Shown: positions 10,320-20,311, counted from the first letter of the stretch. The stretch: 59,366 bases of DNA from an uncultured Saprospiraceae bacterium (GCA_937927575.1 CALBEE010000130.1:1-59366); one strand, 5' to 3'. Notes: generated by a model from the sequence alone, not told the origin. Numbers and translations are program-made.

Positions 10320-13300
10320 GTGCCTAGATGGAAAAGTTACAATAACGTAAATGTCCAACTTTCCGAATCGATTAGTAAATATGCTATAAGACCTTTAATT
10401 ACCAATCAATTGCAAAATATACTTTCTGCAGATGATTATGAATGTCCGGAGTATGGTGATAGTGACGAAGACGAAATTTGCCCTTCTTCGACTATTAATT
10501 TTGTAGTTAAGTATAATAAACAAGTGGCTGGTACAATTGAAATGACTGTAGGCTCTTCTGGAATTATAAATATTGTAGATGCGGCACCTATAGAATTAAC
10601 GGTTACTGATTCAGAATATAGATTAATAGAAGTAGAATTAATTGGTGACGGCGGACATTGGAGTAATCAAGTGTTGAGGGTGCTAGATAACCCTTTAGTA
10701 AATGTTAATTATGATATTGAAATTGCAGAAATTACAACGATTGTAGATGATGCTAATACTAATGTTATTTCAGATGTTTTGACAAGGGAAAACGTAATGT
10801 TATTGCATTCTGATGTTCAACCAGATGGACATTATTATAGAGGATGGGGACAGTTTATGTATGATGAATCTCAAGATGAAGATACCAGCCCTGATAAAGA
10901 AGATGCGTTTGGAAGATTGATAAATACTCAGGTACCAATGGAATTAGATTTCCTTTTAGATGATAATGTATTTGAGCAATTAGAAGAACTTGGAGTATTA
11001 AGTGAAGATGAAATTAATACACAATTTGGTGAAGACTCTAATTTTATTACTGAAGATGCAGATGGCAATATCGTATTTACTGGATCTTTAGCGAGTCTCA
11101 ATGATTTACAATTGCCAAAGAATTTATACGTTTTTCCGTTTCCTAAAAAAGAGTTGATTTTATCAGGAATGGATGAAGGACAAATCTGGGAATCGTGGAG
11201 GGCTTTCAGCGAGAAAAACTATGCGGCGAAATTCACGGCTAGAGCTTTGGATATGAAGCAAGATTTGGAATTAGAAATAGGCAGCCCTTGGAGTGTAACG
11301 TATAATCCGAGTAATACGGGAGCTAGATCAGTTACTAAGTTGACGGAGTCGTATACTAAGACATTAGCCTTTGGTGCATCTATCGGTCTTAGTCTAGGGT
11401 ATAATAAGAGTCTTAGATCTAGTTCTACTAATCACGTAGATTATTTTGATGTGAATGGAGACCGTTATCCTGACATTATGAAAAGTAATTCGGTGCAATT
11501 TACTGGACCGACTGGTGGATTGTTGGCTACTTCTAATCAAGATATTGTCAAAGGTGGTATGAGAAAGTGGGGGAATGTAGGTCGAACAGATATCGAAAAC
11601 CGTGGGTTATCTGTTTCAGGTACATATGGTTTTGGAGGAGAAGCTTCTGGAGATGCTGAATCAACTGGCGGAATTAAATTTTCTGATTTTCTTAAAATGT
11701 CGGAGGGCAATAGTTCGATTAGTATTTCTGGTAATGGCTCTACAAGCACAAGTAGAACTGAAAGGGTATGGATTGATATTAACGGTGACGGCTTGTCGGA
11801 TCAATTGTATCGAAACCCTGTGGATGAAAGTGATGTTTTAGTGAGATTAAATTATGGAAATCCTGGAAGTGTAAGCGATCAAAATGCAGAGGATAGTGAT
11901 GAGCACAGTTGGGGAAAAATAGCTATTAATAATAGTTCAAATGTATCAGGTGGATTAGGTGCGGGATTTTCTGTCGGACAGGGATTTGGATTAGGAGGAG
12001 GATTATCTGGTAGTTGGGGTAGAGCAGATGGTGGAGGAAGTCTAATAGATATCAATGGTGATGGATTGTTAGATTATTGTCGACAAGAGGAAGAGGGTGA
12101 AGATTCTAAATCTTATGTAATCTATAATACAGGTAATGGTTTTCCTATCGATACAGAATGTGAATTTGGAGATTGGAATTTGCACGGTAATTCTAAGTCT
12201 ACCAATTTTGGAGGTAATGGCTCCGGTACTTTTGGATTCTCTTTCTGGTTTATAAAAGTTACGTTTAACGCCAACGGATCTTTAGGTAGATCTAATAACG
12301 TTTCGCTAAAATCTATAGAGGATTATGATGGCGATGGATATCCAGATTTTGTTCAGCAATATGAAAATGGTGATTTTACAATGAGACCTTCTTTGATAAG
12401 AAGAACAAATAAATTAAAAAGTATCAGTACACCATTAGGAGCAGAATACGCAGTTGATTATGAATTGTCTCCACCGACCTACGATATGCAAGGTGGTCGT
12501 TGGGTTATGAATAAATTAGAAGTCACAGATCTATTGATTACAGAACTGGAAGGTGAAGCGACGATAACAAAACACTTCGAATATGATAATGGAAGGTATG
12601 ATAGGAGAGAAAGGGAGTTCTATGGCTATGAGTATGTAAGGGCTATTGATAAAGATGAAAATGAAGAAGAAGTATATAGGCAGAATATAACTAAACACTT
12701 AAATCGAAGCTATTATCTAAGTGGCGCGGTCAAAGAAAGTTATGTAGTAAAAGGGGATGTGCAACCGACAGTAAATTCTTTGACAGGTAGAGTAGAGTAT
12801 ATTCCTTTGCCTACACAGATATTCACTAAAACGACTAACGAATATGAACTCAAACAACCCAATATTTCAGGTGACTATTGGATAATGGGAAATAACGTTG
12901 ATTTGGATTATGATATTGGTGGCACAAAAGGATTGGGTGCGGCTTATCCATTATTAAAGTCGTCAACTACAGAAGTATTTGAGTTAAGTAATGACCCCAT
13001 TGCCAAAATCGAAACCATGGAGTATGACAATCATGGAAGAATAGAATATATGTCTCATAAAGGGTCTAGTGAAAATTCTGATTATGTTTCTATTATCAAA
13101 TATTATGATCCGATTAAGGATATTAATTTGATTAGTATTCCAAATACAATATCCGTGCAAGATCCTAATGGATTGGAGTTGCGTAAAAGAGAGATAACCA
13201 AAATTGATGAAAAGAATGGAGACTGGTTAGAAATAAAAGTGGATGATGGAGATACTGATGAAAACGACGATTTGGTTCAAATGACATACTATGCAAATGG

Positions 13301-16300
13301 AAATGTCCAGACGATGACCTCAGCTAAAGATGTTTTTGGAAATGCTAAAATAGAAACGTATTTCTATGACGAAGATCAAGAATTATTCTTATCGAAAATA
13401 CAAAGTCGAGTAGGCGATGAAGTATTGGAATCATCCTCTAAATATGATCCTAGATATGGTATTCCAATAAGTACTCTAGATGTTACGGATAGTGAAATTA
13501 TTTATGATTTGGATGCTAAGGGTAGAATGGAGCTAGTCAAAGGACCACATGATCCAGAATACACTATCAAATGTGAATATAAATTGTTTTCTAGGAATCT
13601 GGATGGAGATATTGGAGGGCGGGCATACGCTAGAAGCTTACATTACGATGAAAGTAGTGACAATGCAGGGACAGATGATATTGAAACTATCACAATAATT
13701 AATGGTTTAGGGCAGCCTTCACAAATCAAAAAAGATATAGTGATCTATGATCCTCTAAGTGAGGAAAAACGAATAGGAATGACTATTTCAGGTATTGCCC
13801 AACGTGATAAATATGGGCGTACGCTGAGACAATATCATCCAACTTTTGAATCTATCTATTCTACAGACTTTAAGTCAACAGTAGATATGGATCAATGTGA
13901 TTACGATAATGATGGTGTTGCTGAATCTCCCTGTTTCACGCATTCTGAATTTGATCAATTAGACAGACCACAAACTTCAAGGGATGCTGATGGAGTTTTA
14001 TCTAAAATCACATATGATTTAAGCGAAGGTATGTTACATACTCGTATGGAAGTTCCGCAAACATCATCAGTAATTATTAATTCCGATAAGTTCGTTGATG
14101 TTGATGGAAGACACCTAAAAGATATAAGCAATGAAGAAAAGGAAACAAAGTATGTTTATGATGCTATCGGTCAGGTCGTAATTGTCATAAACGAAGAAAA
14201 TAATAAAACCGAAAGTGAATATGATAAGGCGGGTAGGTTAACTAAGTGGACTCATCCTGATGCTGGAATTAATACTTATACTTATGATCCTTTGGGAAAT
14301 AGAAGTACAATGATCACCGCTAACCAGGCTGAAATCGTTTATAGTACGGATGCTTACGGTAGACCAATGAAAGTGATTTACCCTACCAACGAAGATGGTA
14401 CGGCGAATGTCAATAATGTATCTTATTCCTATTGGCCTACGGATGCCGAAGGAGAAGAAAGATATAATAGAGGAAAACTCAAACTCCAAGAAGATGCTAC
14501 TGGACTCCAACAATTCGAATACGGCGATTTAGGAACCTTAATTAAGAATATAAGAACAATAATAGCACCAGGTATTACGAATCAAACTTTTGTGAACGAA
14601 TATCAATTTGACTCATGGAATCGAGTACTAAATATGACTTATCCGGGTGGAGAAGTTGTGCATTATCGTTACGATGCAGGAGGGAATTTATCAAGTATGA
14701 AAGGTGATGATGTCTATGTTGCAGATATGGGATATGATTATTTCGGACAAAAAATATTCTGTGAATATGGTAATGGAACCTCTAATAGTTATATCTATAC
14801 TCCTGGACTGAGAAGATTGTCAAATATGAAAGCGCTATCTAATGCTGCTGGAGCTACTATGTTTGATAATGATTATAAGTTTGATTTGATTGGTAATGTA
14901 TTATCTCTTTCTAATAGCGCCGGAGCGATCAGTGAAATTGGAGGACGATACGAACATCGATATGAGTATGATAAGTTTAATAGGTTAACTGGTGCTAAAG
15001 GCTTTTTCATAGGAGCTAATAATAACCCTTCTTTACCTTATTCAGAATATAGACTGAATATGGCTTATGAGGGTATGCATCGAATTAGAAATAAGACTCA
15101 AAGTCATTATAGAGAATCTCAAGCGGTAAGGGCAAACACTTATGACAATGTTTATAAATATGGAATCAATGATGGATCTGGCGGAATATCTCATCCTAAT
15201 GCGCTAGTAAGTATTACCAATAATAGTGATGGAGTCTCTCAGGAATTCACATATGATGCGAATGGTAATATGCTGAGTCATAGCAACCCATTGGGTGAAA
15301 ATAAACGTATGATTTGGGATGAAGCTAATATGATTAAAGCGATCAATATAGCTGATGCTTCGCTACAACATTATATATATGATGCTAACGGTATCCGTGT
15401 GCTCAAGGGAAAAGGTGATATTACTTTCATAGGCGTTAATGGTGATGGCGATAATACAGGTAATGATGGATCAGGAAGTGGGGGAACTGGTGATGGTGGA
15501 CCTAGTAACGACAACGGCGGAACTGGTTCCAATGAAAATGGCTCATCAAATAATGGAGGTAATCTATTGGAAGGTTGTAATATCCCACAAAACTTGAGTG
15601 CTTATATAGTGGGGCCAACAGAAGTATCACTAACTTGGACTGGCTATGAGGAAGCGATTATGTATCGTGTGAGATATCGACCATACGGAAATTCCAACTG
15701 GACTACAGAAACAAACATAACAGATGTCTATCTGAATATTGATAATATGGAAGAGGGTGTCTTGTATGAATCTCAAGTGCAGAGTAGGTGCCCTCAGGGA
15801 GGATGGACTAATTTTACAGAAATAGAATATTTTATTACTGGACCTACGCCACCAATTTGTGAAAGTCCTTCTGATTTGGATATCACATATAGCGGAGGAT
15901 CGACGGCGCATGTGACTTGGCAAGGCTTTGCGGATGCCGATCGATATCGAATTAGATATCGCAGAATTAATGAAGGGGAGACTTGGAATAATCCACTTGT
16001 CCTTGAACCTAATTTTACAATAAACAATATTTTGAAAGGCTCTACATATGAGATCCAAGTTCGCACAGATTGTGCTGAAGGTGGCTGGCAAGACTGGTCA
16101 GAAATAGAATATTTAGTAACAACACAAATACCCGTTTCTTGTATAGTTCCAGTAGACTTAGATGTAGTAGCGAATGAGCTAGATGCTGAATTTACTTGGA
16201 CACCACATACTTATATCAATCCTTATCGATTGCAGTATAAAAGAGTAGGTATAGCCGGTTGGACAACTGTAAATATTAATGGAGATAGTTATTCAGCACA

Positions 16301-18680
16301 AGGCTTGATATCCAACACAGCTTACGAATATAGAATGAGAATATTCTGTGACGGAGAAGGCTGGTCAGATTGGTCTGATCGTCGATATTTTGTAACTACA
16401 GGACAACCAATGTCAGGCGAAGATCTGCCAGGTTGTAATATAGCTACGAACCTATCAAGTAATAATATTAATGAGAATAGTGCACTAGTAGATTGGGAAG
16501 GATCCGTAGATGCTACGCTTTATCGACTCCAATATCTTAATATGATTACCGGTGAGACTTTAAATAATACATTCGGAAATCAGGATAATATATTATTGCA
16601 AGGACTTGATCCTCGGACCTTATACAGAGTTCGAATAAGAACTAGATGTGGAACAAACCCCTGGATGGACTGGTCCGAATTCCATTATTTTGTAACGGAA
16701 GGACCGCTACCTTGTAATGTACCCAGTAATACTAATGTAGAGGTAACTGGCAGTACTTCAGCTGATGTAACTTGGTTAGAATTTGATGATGCGATTAATT
16801 ATAGAGTCCAGTATCGTCCTGTTTCAGGAGGAGCGTGGATGACTCAAGATGTAACCAACAACAACTTTAGTTTGATAGGACTTGAAGAAGAAACAACTTA
16901 TGAACTTAGATTGAGGTCTAGATGTCCTAATGGCAATACAGATTGGACCGATCTTTATTATTTTATGACAGAACCATCTCCAATTGTATGCGAAATTCCT
17001 GCTAATCTAACTGCTGCTGCACAAAACTGTATTACTGCTGAAGTGAATTGGACGGGTACACCTGATGATTTATTATATGAGGTGGATTATAGATTGCTGC
17101 CTGAAGGCAATTGGATGACCATCACAACTTCTAATACGACTCAAATATTGAATAATCTTGAAACGAATAGTCCTTATGAAGTAAGAGTCAGAACAAGATG
17201 CCTTGATGGTTACACTGAATATACACATATAGTACAGTTTGTAATGTTCTCTGAAGCGGATGTAGAAAATGGAGTAGTTGATGGTTCTAATCCATCAAGT
17301 AATGGAGGCGGACCGAGTGATACTACCGGAGATCCAAATAATCCTAATGGAAGCGGATCAAATGGCGAAGGATCAACAGGTAATCAATTGCAAATAGGTA
17401 ATTATGCTATATATCCAAGCGAGTATTTTGTTATAGGATCTAATGCAATGGTAACCAAACATTATTATGTGGGATCAGAACGAATCCTAAGTAGGATTGG
17501 AGGGCATATGTGCGAATATTCAAATGCATTAGAAAATCTTGAAGGAATACAATCGGAGAAATTACCGATTCGTCAATTTAAAGATTTGGAAAAAGTCTTC
17601 AAAGATTTCGAAATGGGTTCTGTTTCAATAGTCAATCAACCACCACCAGAAGAAGATTGTCAAGTAACTGGTGATTGCCCTAACGTATTGTACTATTTCC
17701 ATCCAGATCATTTAGGCTCAAGTACATACTTAAGTGATGCTACTGGACAACCATATCAGTTTATGTTGTATTTGCCGTTTGGTGAATCTATGGCTGATCA
17801 AAAGGTAGATCAATTTGATACACCGTATAAGTATACCGGTAAAGAACTAGATAGTGAGACTGGATTATATTATTATGGAGCTAGATATTATGATCCAAGT
17901 GTTAGCCAGTTTTTGGGTGTCGATCCACTGGCGGATCATGGACCTCAGTTTAGTCCATATGTTTATACCTTTAATAATCCGATAAATTTTGTCGATCCTG
18001 ATGGCCGATGGCCTTGGCCTCCAGGGTGGGGAATAGCCTTAAAGCATGCAGCTAAAAGTAAGTGGAACAGTTATAGATCAACTGCAGGAGGGTTAAGAAA
18101 TGCTCATCGTATTGTTACTGGAGAAAGTCCAGGATTCTGGAAAAGTGCAGGAATGGAAGTGACAGCTGCAACTCTGCACTTCGGAAATTATACTTCTCAG
18201 AACGATGTGTCAGTTTTGGAAAGTGGATACAATATGGATGGCACTAAAGCTACAACGACTGATAAAGTGCTGGCAGGTATATTCGTCGCTTTACCTATAA
18301 GTGGTGGTGTAGTCAAGAATAGTGCAGGAGCTCTGATAGAAGGTACAGTTAAGGTCTTTAGGAATGGAGACGAAGTGGCAGAAGCTGCATATAAGTTTGG
18401 CAATCTAGGACATAAAGGTACAAAACCTTATAGAGAAGCTCTCGAAGCGATCCAAGGTGGTGGTAATTTTGTAGCGGGCTCTAAAGACGAAGCATTGAAA
18501 CTTTTAGACGAAGCTTTGCCTGGAATTCCAAATCAAACTGGAAAAGGCCAAGGAAGATTTGGATATCGAATAGATGAGGGCATGTCTGGCGACGGCTTAA
18601 AGAATGGTCATGATGGTCTTCATATAAACTACTATAATAAGGATAATGGCGTTAAAGGAACTATATTAATTGAGGAATGA
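10320..18680 (+). CDS. TcB/TcC-Rhs backbone with FN3 array and C-terminal toxin-like tip
   Basis: 2786 residues from a GTG; the frame is open back to 10272, so this start is only nominal and no export signal is present. Order: VCBS motifs (WIDINGDGLSD, DYDGDGYPDF), a TcdB mid-domain (ISTPLGAEYAVDYE near 700; REREFYGYEYV near 762), YD repeats to about 1700 (YDPLGNRS, YDANGNM), a Gly/Asn/Ser linker (1701-1750), six FN3 domains (about 1753-2312), a second linker, then the Rhs core YYFHPDHLGSST near 2457, YGARYYDP and VDPDGRW near 2557. Everything after that DPDG motif is the variable tip, about 225 residues, with LHINYYN near its end. Rhs and TcC proteins form a shell around such a tip and cut it off at this motif. 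The stop overlaps the next start (ATGA), typical of toxin-immunity pairs. I cannot assign the tip to a toxin family. Confidence 0.8.
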   Translation: MPRWKSYNNVNVQLSESISKYAIRPLITNQLQNILSADDYECPEYGDSDEDEICPSSTINFVVKYNKQVAGTIEMTVGSSGIINIVDAAPIELTVTDSEYRLIEVELIGDGGHWSNQVLRVLDNPLVNVNYDIEIAEITTIVDDANTNVISDVLTRENVMLLHSDVQPDGHYYRGWGQFMYDESQDEDTSPDKEDAFGRLINTQVPMELDFLLDDNVFEQLEELGVLSEDEINTQFGEDSNFITEDADGNIVFTGSLASLNDLQLPKNLYVFPFPKKELILSGMDEGQIWESWRAFSEKNYAAKFTARALDMKQDLELEIGSPWSVTYNPSNTGARSVTKLTESYTKTLAFGASIGLSLGYNKSLRSSSTNHVDYFDVNGDRYPDIMKSNSVQFTGPTGGLLATSNQDIVKGGMRKWGNVGRTDIENRGLSVSGTYGFGGEASGDAESTGGIKFSDFLKMSEGNSSISISGNGSTSTSRTERVWIDINGDGLSDQLYRNPVDESDVLVRLNYGNPGSVSDQNAEDSDEHSWGKIAINNSSNVSGGLGAGFSVGQGFGLGGGLSGSWGRADGGGSLIDINGDGLLDYCRQEEEGEDSKSYVIYNTGNGFPIDTECEFGDWNLHGNSKSTNFGGNGSGTFGFSFWFIKVTFNANGSLGRSNNVSLKSIEDYDGDGYPDFVQQYENGDFTMRPSLIRRTNKLKSISTPLGAEYAVDYELSPPTYDMQGGRWVMNKLEVTDLLITELEGEATITKHFEYDNGRYDRREREFYGYEYVRAIDKDENEEEVYRQNITKHLNRSYYLSGAVKESYVVKGDVQPTVNSLTGRVEYIPLPTQIFTKTTNEYELKQPNISGDYWIMGNNVDLDYDIGGTKGLGAAYPLLKSSTTEVFELSNDPIAKIETMEYDNHGRIEYMSHKGSSENSDYVSIIKYYDPIKDINLISIPNTISVQDPNGLELRKREITKIDEKNGDWLEIKVDDGDTDENDDLVQMTYYANGNVQTMTSAKDVFGNAKIETYFYDEDQELFLSKIQSRVGDEVLESSSKYDPRYGIPISTLDVTDSEIIYDLDAKGRMELVKGPHDPEYTIKCEYKLFSRNLDGDIGGRAYARSLHYDESSDNAGTDDIETITIINGLGQPSQIKKDIVIYDPLSEEKRIGMTISGIAQRDKYGRTLRQYHPTFESIYSTDFKSTVDMDQCDYDNDGVAESPCFTHSEFDQLDRPQTSRDADGVLSKITYDLSEGMLHTRMEVPQTSSVIINSDKFVDVDGRHLKDISNEEKETKYVYDAIGQVVIVINEENNKTESEYDKAGRLTKWTHPDAGINTYTYDPLGNRSTMITANQAEIVYSTDAYGRPMKVIYPTNEDGTANVNNVSYSYWPTDAEGEERYNRGKLKLQEDATGLQQFEYGDLGTLIKNIRTIIAPGITNQTFVNEYQFDSWNRVLNMTYPGGEVVHYRYDAGGNLSSMKGDDVYVADMGYDYFGQKIFCEYGNGTSNSYIYTPGLRRLSNMKALSNAAGATMFDNDYKFDLIGNVLSLSNSAGAISEIGGRYEHRYEYDKFNRLTGAKGFFIGANNNPSLPYSEYRLNMAYEGMHRIRNKTQSHYRESQAVRANTYDNVYKYGINDGSGGISHPNALVSITNNSDGVSQEFTYDANGNMLSHSNPLGENKRMIWDEANMIKAINIADASLQHYIYDANGIRVLKGKGDITFIGVNGDGDNTGNDGSGSGGTGDGGPSNDNGGTGSNENGSSNNGGNLLEGCNIPQNLSAYIVGPTEVSLTWTGYEEAIMYRVRYRPYGNSNWTTETNITDVYLNIDNMEEGVLYESQVQSRCPQGGWTNFTEIEYFITGPTPPICESPSDLDITYSGGSTAHVTWQGFADADRYRIRYRRINEGETWNNPLVLEPNFTINNILKGSTYEIQVRTDCAEGGWQDWSEIEYLVTTQIPVSCIVPVDLDVVANELDAEFTWTPHTYINPYRLQYKRVGIAGWTTVNINGDSYSAQGLISNTAYEYRMRIFCDGEGWSDWSDRRYFVTTGQPMSGEDLPGCNIATNLSSNNINENSALVDWEGSVDATLYRLQYLNMITGETLNNTFGNQDNILLQGLDPRTLYRVRIRTRCGTNPWMDWSEFHYFVTEGPLPCNVPSNTNVEVTGSTSADVTWLEFDDAINYRVQYRPVSGGAWMTQDVTNNNFSLIGLEEETTYELRLRSRCPNGNTDWTDLYYFMTEPSPIVCEIPANLTAAAQNCITAEVNWTGTPDDLLYEVDYRLLPEGNWMTITTSNTTQILNNLETNSPYEVRVRTRCLDGYTEYTHIVQFVMFSEADVENGVVDGSNPSSNGGGPSDTTGDPNNPNGSGSNGEGSTGNQLQIGNYAIYPSEYFVIGSNAMVTKHYYVGSERILSRIGGHMCEYSNALENLEGIQSEKLPIRQFKDLEKVFKDFEMGSVSIVNQPPPEEDCQVTGDCPNVLYYFHPDHLGSSTYLSDATGQPYQFMLYLPFGESMADQKVDQFDTPYKYTGKELDSETGLYYYGARYYDPSVSQFLGVDPLADHGPQFSPYVYTFNNPINFVDPDGRWPWPPGWGIALKHAAKSKWNSYRSTAGGLRNAHRIVTGESPGFWKSAGMEVTAATLHFGNYTSQNDVSVLESGYNMDGTKATTTDKVLAGIFVALPISGGVVKNSAGALIEGTVKVFRNGDEVAEAAYKFGNLGHKGTKPYREALEAIQGGGNFVAGSKDEALKLLDEALPGIPNQTGKGQGRFGYRIDEGMSGDGLKNGHDGLHINYYNKDNGVKGTILIEE
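15574..17265 (+). repeat. Six tandem FN3 domain repeats within the Rhs gene
   Basis: Units start near 15577, 15858, 16140, 16434, 16713 and 16989, at 276-294 base spacing. Each opens with Cys (CNIPQN, CESPSD, CIVPVD, CNIATN, CNVPSN, CEIPAN) and carries a second Cys after an RxRxxC-type strand (VQSRC, VRTDC, IRTRC, LRSRC, VRTRC). The Cys pairing suggests a disulfide in each domain and hence an extracytoplasmic location. Low-complexity linkers at about 15430-15570 and 17275-17390 flank the block. Confidence 0.85.
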
Positions 18681-19093
18681 TGAAAAGTAAAATTGATATA
18701 CTAAGATATAAGTCTGGCCCAATAAAAAGAATAGGAAATTATCTTAATGAGACTAAACATGGCCAATGGGTATTTTTTTTTGAAAGTGGAATTGTACAAT
18801 GGATAGGCACGTATAAACATGGACGTGAAATTGGCATATGGCAAGAGTGGTATAACTCAGGTCAAAGGAAAGAGGAGTGTCGATATCGTGATGGAGAAAA
18901 GATTGCAGTAAATTTTTGGGATGAAGAAGGCCGGCAAACACTGAAAGATGGAACTGGGTATACTTACGAGAAATTTGGTGCTAATGACAACGATGTATAC
19001 AAGCATCACTATGAAAATGGTGTATTTAAATCTGAAGAAAGAATATCTAAAGTATCTTTTGGAAACTTTATTCCAAACGATAAAGAAGCATAA
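18677..19093 (+). CDS. MORN/YwqK-like putative immunity protein
   Basis: 138 residues starting at the ATG in ATGATG that overlaps the toxin stop by four bases; ATG 18680 is an equally good start. Repeats of the MORN_2 type are visible: GNYLNETKHGQWVFFFESG, GTYKHGREIGIWQEWYNSG, EECRYRDGEKIAVNFWDEEG. There is no signal peptide. The family includes proteins named YwqK antitoxins, found beside polymorphic toxins. The overlap and the position just behind the variable Rhs tip make it the probable immunity protein for that tip, acting in the cytoplasm. This function is inferred from context; MORN-type proteins also occur without toxins. Confidence 0.65.
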   Translation: MMKSKIDILRYKSGPIKRIGNYLNETKHGQWVFFFESGIVQWIGTYKHGREIGIWQEWYNSGQRKEECRYRDGEKIAVNFWDEEGRQTLKDGTGYTYEKFGANDNDVYKHHYENGVFKSEERISKVSFGNFIPNDKEA

Positions 19094-19294
19094 GCCCTAG
19101 AGGTTATAAAATCACGAATGATGAAATCGATAAAATGAAATATTCGATCTTTTTCTAGAGATAGGATGAAGCAAACCAAGCCAACATTCAGGGATAGCAT
19201 AAAGTGCCCTCATGGATGTGGTCAATTACAGGATAGTTTTCATATAGATGGGATTGTTCCAGGTTCATATCAGAAAGCAAAAAGAGGTGGATAA
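19093..19294 (+). pseudogene. Remnant of a displaced toxin C-terminal tip (frameshifted)
   Basis: Two short frames join across one shift near 19136-19140. The first reads SPRGYKITNDEIDKMK from 19093. The second, open from 19139, reads NIRSFSRDRMKQTKPTFRD, then SIKCPHGCGQLQDSFHIDG and ends IVPGSYQKAKRGG at TAA 19292-19294. The earliest ATG in the second frame is 19166 (42 codons). The composition and the TAATG overlap with the following MORN lipoprotein gene are what an orphan Rhs tip next to its own immunity gene would look like. No Rhs core or DPxG motif precedes it, so it cannot be made as part of a backbone. The toxin family is not recognised; origin as an orphan tip is inferred. Confidence 0.5.
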
Positions 19295-20136
19295 TGCTAA
19301 GTAAGAAAACTATAGTCTTCTATTTATTACTAGCCTTTTCATTAGCTTGTTCTAATGAAAGAGTCATTTTTGAGAAAAATGACTACAAAATCACTATTAA
19401 CTCGATGGATGATAGCTATAAAGGTTATCGTTATTACCATAACGGTTCATTAGCTTTAGAAGAAGAGTTAAATCAAGAATATAAAATTGATGGTATTTCA
19501 AAGAGTTACTATGAAAATGGTGTAGTAAAAATGATTCAAACTTACGCGAATGGTATTAAACATGGTCCAGAAATAGTTTATTATCCATCAGGAAATATGG
19601 AATATAAGGGTCAATACGATTCTTCAAAAATGGATGGTGTTTGGTATTGGTATAGTGATACTAGTAAAAGTGTAGAATTTGATATTTTAGCAAATTATCT
19701 TAATGGAAAATATTTTGGATCGCAAGTCGAAATAGATAGTGTAAGTTTGAAACCGATTGTTAGATTTTATAATTTTGATGAATTAATTGGTGTTTTAAAG
19801 GATGATATGTCAGGATTAGGCAGAAATAAAGTGGACGGAGATTTGGTTTTCTGTATGTATAATAAAAATCATTTCGAAGTAGGAGATGTTTTTGATTTAA
19901 CAATCTTCCTTGGCCATGGATCAGATACAGATATTGATTTGAAAATGAAGATTATTAACGAAGAGGATGAGGAAAATATTTCTCCATCAGTGTTGAAAGT
20001 ACATGATTATATGTCTAAAGTTAATTGGTCTTTACCTGTAAAGAAAACTGCAATTTTGAATATAGAAGTGAATATGTTGGAAAAGGATAAAATTTTATAT
20101 CAGAGTACTTTAAATATTCCTTTAACGATAAATTAG
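19294..20136 (+). CDS. MORN-repeat lipoprotein, putative second immunity protein
   Basis: 280 residues. The lipobox LAC at Cys19 predicts a lipoprotein. Residues about 40-130 hold MORN_2 repeats: GYRYYHNGSLALEEE, DGISKSYYENGVVKM, HGPEIVYYPSGNMEYKGQY, DGVWYWYSD. The C-terminal half (about 135-280) is a different, beta-rich region, possibly Ig-like, that I do not recognise. The start overlaps the stop of the orphan tip remnant (TAATG), so it was probably the immunity gene of that older tip and may have outlived it. A lipoprotein location suggests action at the membrane or in the periplasm, unlike the cytosolic protein encoded at 18677-19093. Confidence 0.6.
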   Translation: MLSKKTIVFYLLLAFSLACSNERVIFEKNDYKITINSMDDSYKGYRYYHNGSLALEEELNQEYKIDGISKSYYENGVVKMIQTYANGIKHGPEIVYYPSGNMEYKGQYDSSKMDGVWYWYSDTSKSVEFDILANYLNGKYFGSQVEIDSVSLKPIVRFYNFDELIGVLKDDMSGLGRNKVDGDLVFCMYNKNHFEVGDVFDLTIFLGHGSDTDIDLKMKIINEEDEENISPSVLKVHDYMSKVNWSLPVKKTAILNIEVNMLEKDKILYQSTLNIPLTIN

Positions 20137-20311
20137 TTAATCAGGTGAGTGAAGTTTCTCACTCTTCATTTAGCTAATGATCGGTGTTTTTTCGATAATT
20201 TAGTTTTGATCTGTTTTCCAGTATCAGAGGTTTCGGAACTGTATGAAACGCTAGTCATCCTACTAGTAGAGATACAACAATTAGTGGTAGAAGAATTAGA
20301 TAAAAAACATT

